The notes under the pieces: model-generated
Database searches by the model: none
Told to the model about the DNA's origin: nothing
The model's input: only the letters and a program-made list of their open reading frames with translations
Position numbers and translations under genes: made by a program
NCBI RefSeq assembly: GCF_000817735.3
Contig: NZ_JTJC03000004.1
Span: 186,001 to 250,000, forward strand
Direction of reading: 5' to 3'
DNA from: Scytonema millei VB511283
GTDB taxonomy: Bacteria; Cyanobacteriota; Cyanobacteriia; Cyanobacteriales; Chroococcidiopsidaceae
DNA length: 64,000 nucleotides
Shown here: one piece after another, positions 33,646 through 42,434 of the stretch
Layout: the number at the start of each line of letters is the position of its first letter
How positions within the stretch are numbered: position 1 is the stretch's first letter

Positions 33646-34899
33646 ATGAGCCAATCAACGCTGCGAACTGCGATCGTGGGTAGTGGTTTTACTGGATTGT
33701 TTACTGCCCTTTACCTGAGTCATCTAGGCTATACGGGTCAGATAATTTTGATCGATCGCTCCGAGCGTTTTGTTTTTAAGCCCTTGCTATTTGAATTTCT
33801 CAACGGACAGATGGATGCAAACCAGGTTTGGCCCCAATATGAGGAACTACTTCAAGGAAGTGGCGTGACGTTCGTGCAGGACACCGTTGAGCATATAGAC
33901 TTAGCCGGACGCAAGATCGAACTGGCTTCTGGCTTGCATTATACCTACACTAATCTCGTGCTTGCTGTAGGAAGCACAGTAGGATACTTTGGAACTCCGG
34001 GAGCTGAAGAGTACTCTTTCCCGTTTCGCAGCGGGCTGGATGTCCTCGCCCTACGTCAGCATTTACGCCAATCTCTACAACGCGCTAGCCAAATTGAAGA
34101 TTTCCAGTTGCGCCAGAAATTACTAACAATTGCTGTTATCGGTGCAGGTCCAACGGGTGTTGAATTGGCAAACACGCTGGCAGATTTTTTGCCTAACTGG
34201 TATGCCAAGTTAGGTGGCAATCCTCAGGAAATCCGGCTAGTGTTGATGAATCGCAGTCAAAATATTCTCTCTGGTGATGTGAACGCTTGTTTGCGCGAGA
34301 CTGCTTATACTGCTCTACAGAAGCATGTCATTCCCGTTGAACTATTGACTGGAGCTGCTGTCACTGCTCTAGATTCAGGTAAAGTGGAGTATACTCGCGA
34401 TCGACAACCTGCCGTGCTTGAAGCTGAAACGATGATTTGGACGGCAGGTACAGCCATCAATCCGCTAGTCAAAAAATTGCCTATCTCCGACGAGCAGCGC
34501 GACAAACAAGGTCGTCCCTTCGTCACGCCAGCCCTTAACCTAGTCGGCTATCCAGAAGTTTTTGCTGGAGGTGACTGCGTGACGCTGCTCAAGCCCGAGC
34601 CAGCTCTAGCGCAGGTTGCCTATCAGCAGGCAAAGGCGATCGCCCGTAACCTAGTTGCTGTTTCAGTAGGTGAGAAACCCAAGGCTAGTCGCATATTCTT
34701 GCGCGGAACGTTGATGAAACTGGGTACGCAAGAGGCTGCTGCTGAAATATTTAACAAGCACGAAGTTAAAGGCAGAATAGGTCATGCAATCCGTCAACTA
34801 ACTTATCTGGAGATGCTGCCTACACCAGTTCACAATTTAAAAGTTACTACTGAATGGCTCAGCGAAGAAGTATTTCATCACGCTAAAAATTTGGTTTGA
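33646..34899 (+). CDS. Type II NAD(P)H dehydrogenase (NDH-2)
   Basis: A 417-residue single-subunit flavoprotein that passes electrons from NAD(P)H to quinone without proton pumping. The FAD motif is AIVGSGFTGLFTALYLSHLG, the NAD(P) motif IAVIGAGPTGVELANTLADF, and the second FAD contact VFAGGDCVTL. ATG 33646 is preceded by GGAGGT at 33637-33642, which is a strong but close binding site. The C-terminal stretch could contact the membrane. A 36-residue hydrophobic ORF follows 16 bases later. Confidence 0.92.
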   Translation: MSQSTLRTAIVGSGFTGLFTALYLSHLGYTGQIILIDRSERFVFKPLLFEFLNGQMDANQVWPQYEELLQGSGVTFVQDTVEHIDLAGRKIELASGLHYTYTNLVLAVGSTVGYFGTPGAEEYSFPFRSGLDVLALRQHLRQSLQRASQIEDFQLRQKLLTIAVIGAGPTGVELANTLADFLPNWYAKLGGNPQEIRLVLMNRSQNILSGDVNACLRETAYTALQKHVIPVELLTGAAVTALDSGKVEYTRDRQPAVLEAETMIWTAGTAINPLVKKLPISDEQRDKQGRPFVTPALNLVGYPEVFAGGDCVTLLKPEPALAQVAYQQAKAIARNLVAVSVGEKPKASRIFLRGTLMKLGTQEAAAEIFNKHEVKGRIGHAIRQLTYLEMLPTPVHNLKVTTEWLSEEVFHHAKNLV

Positions 34900-34915
34900 T
34901 TTCACAGAAATTGTT

Positions 34916-35026
34916 ATGAAAGTCGCAAACATTTTACTATTGTTCGCGATCTCGATAACGATTGCGATCGCTAGTCTGTGGGTCGAACAACGAGCATATT
35001 TTTGGCTACTCATTCAAGCAGTGTAA
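34916..35026 (+). CDS. 36-aa hydrophobic peptide following NDH-2
   Basis: ATG 34916 to TAA 35024-35026. The product is one hydrophobic helix (VANILLLFAISITIAIASLW) with a short polar bend and a second weak apolar stretch. It lies 16 bases after the NDH-2 stop on the same strand. No family is recognised. It could be a membrane tether or accessory peptide of the dehydrogenase, or chance. Confidence 0.4.
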   Translation: MKVANILLLFAISITIAIASLWVEQRAYFWLLIQAV

Positions 35027-35231
35027 AGAATGCACCCCTGCTGCAAAAAATTGACTCTTGTCGTCGTATTTTGCGAGATTTAAGCTTTGAAATGTTGAGT
35101 TTCACAAAATTCACTTGAATCAAGCTAGAAAGAATAAGAGCAACATTATTAATGCAAAATATATAGCGGTTCTAAACCAATTGTGAAAAGATCGCCCATC
35201 TGTCTGTAACATGCTAATCGTGCTTTCACAA

Positions 35232-35262
35232 ATGACCAATAACCAATGACCAATGACAATCG
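35232..35262. repeat. Short tandem repeat, ccaatga unit
   Basis: GACCAATAACCAATGACCAATGACAA is an STRR-type array in the gap before the GMC oxidoreductase. The gap itself (35027-35316) shows no other feature. Confidence 0.7.
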
Positions 35263-35316
35263 TAACGAGCAGCTCACAACTCAAATGAACACGCTATAGA
35301 CACATGAGGAGGTTTT

Positions 35317-36849
35317 ATGGTTCATAAACTATATAAAAATGATGAGTCTGTAGAAGCTCTTGTGATCGGTAGTGGTTTTGGTGGAGCCGTTGCAGCTTTA
35401 CGCTTAGGACAAGCAGGGATCGATACAGTCGTGCTAGAGCGAGGTCGTCGTTGGTCGATTACACCTGCCCAAAATACTTTTGCTACTCCCCATAATCCTG
35501 ATGGACGAGCCGCTTGGCTGAGTCCAGCAACTATCTTTGGACAGCCGATCGATGTCCATACAGGTGTGATGGAAACCCTAGTTGAAGATGGAATTATTGT
35601 TTTGAATGGGGCTGGGGTTGGAGGCGGGTCATTAGTTTACAACAGTATTATTTATCAACCGATTCTCGAATTGTTTCAAAAGGTTTTTCCTAGTTCGATT
35701 AGCTATGATGAATTGGCTGAAATTTATTATCCTCGCGTCCATTCGATTTTACAGCCTTCGCCAATTCCTTCAGATGTTTTAAATACTACTTATTACGATA
35801 CAACGCGGTTATTTCTTCAACACGCTACTCAGGCAGGTTTCCGCAATCATCTACTAGACTTAGCTGTTGATTGGGATATAGTTCGTGAAGAAATCAACGG
35901 GACAAAAGTACAGTCTACGATTATCGGAGACCATTGGTGGGGTATCAATAGCGGCGCTAAAAAGAGCTTGGATCGCAATTACTTATTCCAAGCAGAGAAA
36001 ACTGGTTTCGTAGAAATATTTCCTCTACATGTAGCAGTCGAGATTGCTGAAGATCCTGAAACTGGCTACCAAGTTTCATGCAATCAGATAAATGAATCAG
36101 GAGAGGTTGTCGAACAAAAATCTTTTCGCTGTCGCTATTTATTTTTAGCAGCTGGGTCTATGGGGACTTCTAAACTTTTGGTCAAAGCTAAAGCAAAAGG
36201 TTCGTTACCTAAATTAAATGACTACGTTGGTAAATTTTGGGGTTCTAATGGCGACACCATTGCTACTCGTTCAAATTTACCACCTGTATCTGGTAAAGGG
36301 GGACCTGCGGGTGCAGTGCTGGAAAACTTCGATGACCTCGATCGCCCAATAGTACTGATAAATCTTGAAAATTGGGCTAGTCCTGAAGGAACGCAACAAT
36401 GTCTTGGTTTGGGTCTACCCTCACAAAGCGGAACCTTCACGTATGATGCATCCACAGATTCTGTCAAGTTACACTATCCCCGAGAAACTCAACTCATGGC
36501 AGACACAGAAAAAACCTACAAAACCCTTGACAGTAAAAATGCCATTTCTACCAAAACGCCCATGACGGAAATGAGATTTTATACTCCCACGACTACAAAC
36601 CGACCCACTTCTGAAACTGATTCTGAAACCGACGTTGTTATCACTGCCCATCCACTGGGAGGCGCAGTTTTAGGAAAAGCGTGTGATGACTACGGGCAAG
36701 TCTCTGGTTATCGAGGACTTTATGTCGTCGATGGGGCGCTGATTCCTGGCTCTACAGCATGTACAAATCCCGCATACACGATCGCAGCTTTAGCAGAACG
36801 CTGTATGGATCGAATCATTGCAGATATTCACTATACCACTAGTTTTTAA
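35317..36849 (+). CDS. GMC/cholesterol-oxidase-like FAD oxidoreductase
   Basis: A 510-residue flavoprotein starting at ATG 35317 after GAGGAGG. The FAD dinucleotide motif is ALVIGSGFGGAVAALRLGQAG, with NGAGVGGGSLVYNS as the second cofactor contact. The C-terminal HPLGGAVLGKACDDYGQV and GLYVVDGALIPGSTACTNPA segments correspond to the His and Asn active-site region of type I cholesterol oxidases. There is no signal peptide. Many bacterial homologues act on sterol-like or hydroxylated terpenoid substrates, so hopanoid or carotenoid derivatives are possible; the substrate is not known. Confidence 0.85.
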   Translation: MVHKLYKNDESVEALVIGSGFGGAVAALRLGQAGIDTVVLERGRRWSITPAQNTFATPHNPDGRAAWLSPATIFGQPIDVHTGVMETLVEDGIIVLNGAGVGGGSLVYNSIIYQPILELFQKVFPSSISYDELAEIYYPRVHSILQPSPIPSDVLNTTYYDTTRLFLQHATQAGFRNHLLDLAVDWDIVREEINGTKVQSTIIGDHWWGINSGAKKSLDRNYLFQAEKTGFVEIFPLHVAVEIAEDPETGYQVSCNQINESGEVVEQKSFRCRYLFLAAGSMGTSKLLVKAKAKGSLPKLNDYVGKFWGSNGDTIATRSNLPPVSGKGGPAGAVLENFDDLDRPIVLINLENWASPEGTQQCLGLGLPSQSGTFTYDASTDSVKLHYPRETQLMADTEKTYKTLDSKNAISTKTPMTEMRFYTPTTTNRPTSETDSETDVVITAHPLGGAVLGKACDDYGQVSGYRGLYVVDGALIPGSTACTNPAYTIAALAERCMDRIIADIHYTTSF

Positions 36850-36998
36850 GGCATTGTTAACTGAATGCATGACACGAGCTGAGATGATTTGGAAGACTTT
36901 ACCTATCACCGTACAGTCTAAGTTGTACCGCAAGCTGTTAAACGAGCAATGCTATGTTCCTTTATTTTCAACTGTAATACCAAGGAGTATTTAACACC

Positions 36999-37751
36999 AT
37001 GAAGATTCTCATACTGATGACCAACTCAGCTACCCTCACCTTGTCAACCGGAGAGAAACATGCTTCAGGATTTTGGGCTGAGGAGTTCGTCCTCCCTTAT
37101 CAAATCTTTCAGCAAGAGGGATACGAAATTGATGTAGCGACAATAGGTGGTCTTGCACCGAGCGTGGATAAAACCAGCATCGATCCGAACTTCATGCCAT
37201 ACGTCAGACCAGTAGGATCGCAGGTAGATGACTCCGCGCAAGCCAGAGAGTTTGTTAAGTTTATTGAGGCATCATCCGATCTCAAAAAACCCCTGAATTT
37301 GGATGAATTTACTAAAGCACAAGTCGCCTCCTACGATGGTATTTTCCTGAGTGGAGGTCATGGTGCGATGCAGGATATGCCGAAGTCGGATACGATGACG
37401 CAACTCTTCCGTTGGGCGATCGAGTTAGATAAGCCAATCGCAGCTGTTTGCCACGGAGGCAGTGGACTTTTAGCGCTGAGAACCCCCGAAGGTGACTGGC
37501 CGTTTGAGGGCTACCGCATGACCTGCTTCTCCCACGAGGAAGAACTGGTGACACCAATAGCAGGGATGCTACCCTTCATACTACAGTTTGAGATAGAGCG
37601 GTTAGGTGGCATTTACGAGAAAGCAGATGTTATCTGGGGTTCGCATGTAGTAGAAGACCGCAACCTTGTCACGGGGCAGAATCCTTATTCCTCTGATGCG
37701 GTAGCCAAAGCCTTTGCTAAGAAATTAAACAAAGTTAAAGTTCCAGCTTAG
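36999..37751 (+). CDS. DJ-1/PfpI-superfamily protein, Hsp31/glyoxalase III type
   Basis: A 250-residue protein with the class I glutamine-amidotransferase-like fold. The nucleophile elbow is AAVCHGGSG (C151, H152) and an early acidic residue lies in GFWAEEF. ATG 36999 follows AAGGAGTA by about ten bases. The longer family members detoxify methylglyoxal without glutathione or act as chaperones. It opens a same-strand run of oxidoreductase genes, consistent with carbonyl or oxidant stress defence, though this is inferred. Confidence 0.88.
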   Translation: MKILILMTNSATLTLSTGEKHASGFWAEEFVLPYQIFQQEGYEIDVATIGGLAPSVDKTSIDPNFMPYVRPVGSQVDDSAQAREFVKFIEASSDLKKPLNLDEFTKAQVASYDGIFLSGGHGAMQDMPKSDTMTQLFRWAIELDKPIAAVCHGGSGLLALRTPEGDWPFEGYRMTCFSHEEELVTPIAGMLPFILQFEIERLGGIYEKADVIWGSHVVEDRNLVTGQNPYSSDAVAKAFAKKLNKVKVPA

Positions 37752-37931
37752 AAGTTGGCACGCCTGGAGAGCGTCGGAATTGGGGGTAAGAGAGTTTGGC
37801 AAGTGCGATCGAGAGGATGGCTGTATAGGCAGTATAGTTACTTGCCAAAATTAACGTTGCATTTTTGAGGAGGAGCAGTCTTTAATGTAAAACAGTCAAA
37901 CGACAAACAATACTTTTTGTGAGTCAAGTTT

Positions 37932-38735
37932 ATGGATTTACAGCTACGTGACAAGCGGGCGCTGATTACCGGAAGTAGTAGCGGTATTGGTGAGGGCATT
38001 GCGAAGGTGCTGGCTCAGGAAGGCGCGATCGTTGTCATACACGGTCGAAAGGAAGAACAGGCGAATCGAGTAGCTCAGGAGATTACCTCAGGTGGCGGAA
38101 AGGCAGTAGTTGCCATTGGAGATCTCTCAACCGACGAAGGCGCATGTCAAACAGCAGACAAAGCATTGCAGTCTCTTGGCGGCGTGGACATTTTGGTCAA
38201 TTGTGCGGGCATGTTTCTCAACCGAGGCTGGATGGACACTCCGACTGAGGGATGGCTGCAAATGTACAACGCCAACGTGGTTTCTATGGTGCGCATGATT
38301 CGCCTTCTCGTACCCCAAATGAAGGAACTCGGCTGGGGGCGTATTATCCAGATTGCCAGCACAGAAGCGACGCAGCCTTTTGCAAATATGCCCGACTACG
38401 CGGCTACCAAAGCGGCAATCCTCAATTTGACGGTGAGCCTAGCCAAGGAGTTAGCACAAACGGGGGTAACGATCAACTCAATCAGCCCCGGCATTGTCCG
38501 AACTTTAGGACTTGAGCGTTTTTTCCGCGAAACTGCAGCTATCAGAGGCTGGGGTACGGACTGGGCGGAGATTGAAAAAAACGTACTCAAAGAGATTTGG
38601 TACAACCAAGTCGGTCGTTTGGCACGGGTTGAAGACATCGCAAATCTTGTTGCTTATGTAGCAAGCCCCCTTGCGGATTTCATCAATAGCGCGAACCTCC
38701 GAGTGGACGGTGGTGGCACAAGTACTGTCAATTGA
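37932..38735 (+). CDS. Short-chain dehydrogenase/reductase A
   Basis: A classical SDR of 267 aa. Cofactor motif TGSSSGIG at 13-20, structural NCAG at 90-93, and catalytic S143, Y156 and K160 (YAATK). The C-terminal region has an unusual Trp-rich insert (AIRGWGTDWAEIEKN). Arg40 after the second strand (HGRKEE) suggests NADP preference. The substrate is unknown. It is followed by an ABM-domain gene and a second SDR. Confidence 0.92.
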   Translation: MDLQLRDKRALITGSSSGIGEGIAKVLAQEGAIVVIHGRKEEQANRVAQEITSGGGKAVVAIGDLSTDEGACQTADKALQSLGGVDILVNCAGMFLNRGWMDTPTEGWLQMYNANVVSMVRMIRLLVPQMKELGWGRIIQIASTEATQPFANMPDYAATKAAILNLTVSLAKELAQTGVTINSISPGIVRTLGLERFFRETAAIRGWGTDWAEIEKNVLKEIWYNQVGRLARVEDIANLVAYVASPLADFINSANLRVDGGGTSTVN

Positions 38736-38807
38736 TTTGACAGCATACGTTTCTAACACGCTACCCTCTTTTCCGTACAAGTTGAATTCATCTATGGAGC
38801 AAGCCTC

Positions 38808-39113
38808 ATGGTGATTGAAATCATTAGGTACAATATTCCCGCCGGTCAAGAAGCTGCTTTTGAATCTGCTTACGAACAAGCGCAGCAATATTTAGCAGAA
38901 TCTCCTAACTGTCTGGGCTATCAGCTGGCTCACTGTGTAGAGGAACCGAATCGTTACATTCTTCGTATTGATTGGGATTCCATTGAAGGTCATATGCAGG
39001 GTTTTCGGAACAGTTCGTATTTCCCAAAGTTTTTTCAATTGGTATCCCCTTACTTTAAGTCAGTTGATGAAATGCAGCATTACAAGGAAACACCTATTTA
39101 CCTGAAAAAATAA
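38808..39113 (+). CDS. Antibiotic-biosynthesis-monooxygenase (ABM) domain protein
   Basis: A 101-residue dimeric alpha-beta-barrel protein. The ABM pattern is seen in MVIEIIRYNIPAGQEAAFES, LGYQLAHCVEEPNRYILRIDW and FRNSSYFPKFF. Family members oxidise quinols or degrade heme, or bind small ligands without catalysis. It ends six bases before the next SDR start, so the two are co-transcribed, and an oxidation/reduction pair acting on one substrate is plausible. Confidence 0.85.
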   Translation: MVIEIIRYNIPAGQEAAFESAYEQAQQYLAESPNCLGYQLAHCVEEPNRYILRIDWDSIEGHMQGFRNSSYFPKFFQLVSPYFKSVDEMQHYKETPIYLKK

Positions 39114-39119
39114 AGTTTT

Positions 39120-39872
39120 ATGACAGATCGATTGTATGGAAAAGTTGCCCTTGTCACTGGGGCTTCATCAGGTATTGGTCAGGCAACAGCACTTGCATTT
39201 GCACGCGCTGGAGCGAAAGTCGTGGCTGCCAGCCGTCGCGATGCCGAGGGGCAGGAGACCGTGCGCCGCATACAAGAGGCAGGAGGTGAAGCCCTTTTCA
39301 TCAAGACTGATGTGTCAAAGGCGGCTGAAGTAGAAGCGCTGGTCAACAAAACTATGGATACTTACGGTCGTTTAGACTGCGCTTGTAACAGCGCTGGTGT
39401 CATCTCGGCATCCAGTCTACTCACCGATGTGTCAGAAGATGAATGGGATCGTCATATCAACGTAAACCTCAAAGGAACGTGGCTTTGTCTCAAATACGAG
39501 ATCCCAGCAATGCTCAAACAGAAGAGTGGGGCGATTGTGAACTTGGCTTCTGCCGCTAGTATCGTTGCTTTTGCGGGCTATGCCGCTTACGCTGCGACTA
39601 AAGGCGGAATCCTTGCCTTAACGCGATCGGCAGCGATAGAGTATGCCAAGTCTGGTATCCGTATTAATGTCGTGAGTCCTGGTTCCATCAATACCGATAT
39701 GTTGAACAGCGCCACTGACGATATAGTTTCTCAACTTGCAGCAGCACATCCCGTGGGACGTGTTGGCGAACCAGAGGAGGTAGCGGAAGCTGTGGTGTGG
39801 TTGTGTTCAAAAGCAGCTTCCTTCGTCACCGGACACAATATGCTGATCGATGGGGGATATAGCGTCCAGTAA
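39120..39872 (+). CDS. Short-chain dehydrogenase/reductase B
   Basis: A 250-residue classical SDR of the glucose-1-dehydrogenase/FabG type. Cofactor motif TGASSGIG (13-20), NSAG (90-93), catalytic S144, Y157 and K161, and the C-terminal GHNMLIDGGYSVQ. Arg39/Arg40 favour NADP. It is clearly distinct from SDR A, not a recent duplicate. Substrate unknown. Confidence 0.93.
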   Translation: MTDRLYGKVALVTGASSGIGQATALAFARAGAKVVAASRRDAEGQETVRRIQEAGGEALFIKTDVSKAAEVEALVNKTMDTYGRLDCACNSAGVISASSLLTDVSEDEWDRHINVNLKGTWLCLKYEIPAMLKQKSGAIVNLASAASIVAFAGYAAYAATKGGILALTRSAAIEYAKSGIRINVVSPGSINTDMLNSATDDIVSQLAAAHPVGRVGEPEEVAEAVVWLCSKAASFVTGHNMLIDGGYSVQ

Positions 39873-39939
39873 GGTGAGCGAGATAAAACCAAAGGCAATC
39901 TCGGCAAAAAATTCAGCACGCTCGTAAAACAGGAGCAGC

Positions 39940-42330
39940 ATGGCTAACAAAATCTTAGGGACATCAGTGAAGCGACGCGAAGACCCAGAACTTCTGCGAG
40001 GGGAAGCTAAGTTCACAGCCGACATCACGTTGCCTCATATGCTGCATATGGCAATTTTGCATAGCGATCGCGGTCATGCACTGATCCAAAGTATAGATAC
40101 TAGTGCCGCAGAGCGAATGCCTGGGGTTGTACGGGTGATTACTGGAGCTGATACTAGTTCCATTATGCCCCTACCGTGCATCATGAATCCTGGTGGCGCA
40201 GAATCCCGTTTTCCCTCCTACCCCTACGGACTCCCCGGAGCCCAAACTGTTCTAGCTACAGACAGAGTTCGTTACATCGGTGAATTTGTAGCAGTGGTGG
40301 TCGCCTTAACCCGTCAGCAAGCTTATGATGCCCTGCCAGCGATCGAGGTGAAATACGAGCCGTTACCGGCGATCGTCAATGCAGAAGAAGCGCTTCAGCC
40401 CGATGCACCTCAACTACACAACACAGTACCCAACAATCTCAACCAGTACATCTCTCACGGAGATAAACAGGCGACGGAGCAGGCGATCGCCAATGCTGAG
40501 GTGGTCGTCAAGCAAAGAATCCGCTACCAACGAGTCATCCATAACCCCGTAGAACTTCGCGCTTCCATCGGCGATTACAACCCCGAGACTGGGGAGTACA
40601 CTCTGTGGACGAATACCCAAATTCCTCATGGAAACCGCTTTCTGCTCTCTCAACTCGTGATGGGTATTCCCTACAACAAGCTGCGTGTCATCGCTCCCCA
40701 TATTGGCGGTGGCTTTGGTTCCAAAGGTTATCTTTACCCAGATACGGCGCTTGTACTTTTTTTATCTAAGGAGTTAGGTCGCCCTGTCAAGTGGGTTGAC
40801 ACGCGCCGAGGCTTAGCCCGCTCTACAGTGCAAGCTCGCGATCAAATCCAGTATGTAACTATAGCTGGGACAAAAGAAGGTCAAATTACTGCACTTCATT
40901 GCACGAACTACGCCAATTTAGGAGCTTACCCAGCTACGAATGGACCAGGCGCTCCTGCAATCCTCACAGGTTGCAGCATTACCGGAGCCTATGCGATCGC
41001 GCATCCCTTCTACGAAGTCTACTGTATGTTTACTAACCTTGTTCCCAATGGTCCGGCTCGGGGTGCTGGTCGTGCTGAGGCAATTTTCCTCATTGAGCGC
41101 ATGGTCGATCTCTTTGCACGGCAGATCGGCATGGACCCGGCTGAAGTCCGTCGTAAAAATATGGTTGCTGCCGATCGCTTTCCCTATAAGAACGGTCTGG
41201 GCTGGACTTATGACTCTGGCAACTATGAGGTAGCGCTCGATAAAGCTCTAACGACAATCGATTACAACAACATCGCACAGCGGAAGGCGGAAGCTAGAAC
41301 GCGCGGCAAACGTCTCGGAGTTGGAATTGGTTCGTATGTCGCGATCGCAGGTGTTGGTCCCTGCCCCCTAATGGCTAGAGATATAGGGTTGAATGGGAGT
41401 ACTTGGGGAAGCGCCCATATCCGCGTTCATCCAACGGGTGATATCACTCTGATTACTGGGGCGCAACCTCACGGTCAGGGTCAGGTGACATCTTTTTCTC
41501 AGATTATCGCTGAGGTGCTTGGTGTTGATTTAGAGCAAATTGAAGTGCTGCACTCCGATACTAAGGGTGCTATCTATGCACAAGGCAGCTATGGTTCGCG
41601 CTCCTTCAGCGTGGAAGGAGCGACAGTGTACAAAGCTACCCAAAAGATCGACGCGAAAGCACGTCAAATGGCAGCCCACATCTTCAAAGTGGCAGAGTCA
41701 GATGTGGTAGTCGATCGAGGTAAATTTTATGTTAAAGGTGCGCCCGAGCAGTTCAAAACTTTAAAGGAGATTGCACTGGCGCTTTGGTACGCTTGGGATT
41801 TACCAGCAGGGATGGAACCTGGTTTGGAAGCGATCGCCTACTTCGATCCACCAGATTTCAATTATCCCTTCGGCACTCACATTGCCCTAGTCGAAATTGA
41901 CGAACAAACCGCTCAGATTGAAGTCGTTCGTTATGTAGCGGTAGATGACTTCGGAAATGTGGGAAACCCAACGATCGTGGATGGTCAAACGCACGGTAAT
42001 ATCCATTTTGGTATCAGTCAAGCCCTGTTTGAAGAGGCTGTATACGATCGCGACGGACGAATTCTGACGGACGAATTTACGACATACGCGATCGCCAAAG
42101 CTTCGCAGTTACCCAAGTTTGAACTCGATCGCACTGTCACACCTACTCCCCATAACCCGCTTGGAGCGAAAGGTGCAGGTGATGTCAGCATTACAGCTGT
42201 ACCTCCGGCGATCGTCAACGCTATTTGTAACGCCCTTTCCGACTTGGGGGTCACTCACATCGATATGCCTGTAACGCCAGAAAAAGTTTGGCGGATGATG
42301 CATGAAACCCCCAGGAATAATGAGTCTTGA
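39940..42330 (+). CDS. Xanthine-dehydrogenase-family molybdenum hydroxylase, large subunit (CoxL-like)
   Basis: The 796-residue molybdopterin-cytosine-dinucleotide-binding subunit of an aldehyde or aromatic hydroxylase. AGGAGC precedes ATG 39940. The family segments SVKRREDPELLRGEAKFTAD, APHIGGGFGSKGYLYPD and GPARGAGRAEA (about 370, form II style rather than the CO-dehydrogenase AYRCSFR) are present. The position of the catalytic glutamate, usually in KGxGE, reads GAKGAGD (Asp748). An FAD subunit gene follows, but no 2Fe-2S subunit gene is adjacent. The substrate is unknown. Confidence 0.92.
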   Translation: MANKILGTSVKRREDPELLRGEAKFTADITLPHMLHMAILHSDRGHALIQSIDTSAAERMPGVVRVITGADTSSIMPLPCIMNPGGAESRFPSYPYGLPGAQTVLATDRVRYIGEFVAVVVALTRQQAYDALPAIEVKYEPLPAIVNAEEALQPDAPQLHNTVPNNLNQYISHGDKQATEQAIANAEVVVKQRIRYQRVIHNPVELRASIGDYNPETGEYTLWTNTQIPHGNRFLLSQLVMGIPYNKLRVIAPHIGGGFGSKGYLYPDTALVLFLSKELGRPVKWVDTRRGLARSTVQARDQIQYVTIAGTKEGQITALHCTNYANLGAYPATNGPGAPAILTGCSITGAYAIAHPFYEVYCMFTNLVPNGPARGAGRAEAIFLIERMVDLFARQIGMDPAEVRRKNMVAADRFPYKNGLGWTYDSGNYEVALDKALTTIDYNNIAQRKAEARTRGKRLGVGIGSYVAIAGVGPCPLMARDIGLNGSTWGSAHIRVHPTGDITLITGAQPHGQGQVTSFSQIIAEVLGVDLEQIEVLHSDTKGAIYAQGSYGSRSFSVEGATVYKATQKIDAKARQMAAHIFKVAESDVVVDRGKFYVKGAPEQFKTLKEIALALWYAWDLPAGMEPGLEAIAYFDPPDFNYPFGTHIALVEIDEQTAQIEVVRYVAVDDFGNVGNPTIVDGQTHGNIHFGISQALFEEAVYDRDGRILTDEFTTYAIAKASQLPKFELDRTVTPTPHNPLGAKGAGDVSITAVPPAIVNAICNALSDLGVTHIDMPVTPEKVWRMMHETPRNNES

Positions 42331-42434
42331 GGAGGGCGATCGCGAGATCGTATGGGTTACGGACAGATATTCATCTACTACTCCCACTTGATTTTTTCGA
42401 CTGACGCAGAACAACTGATAATGGATAAAGTCTC

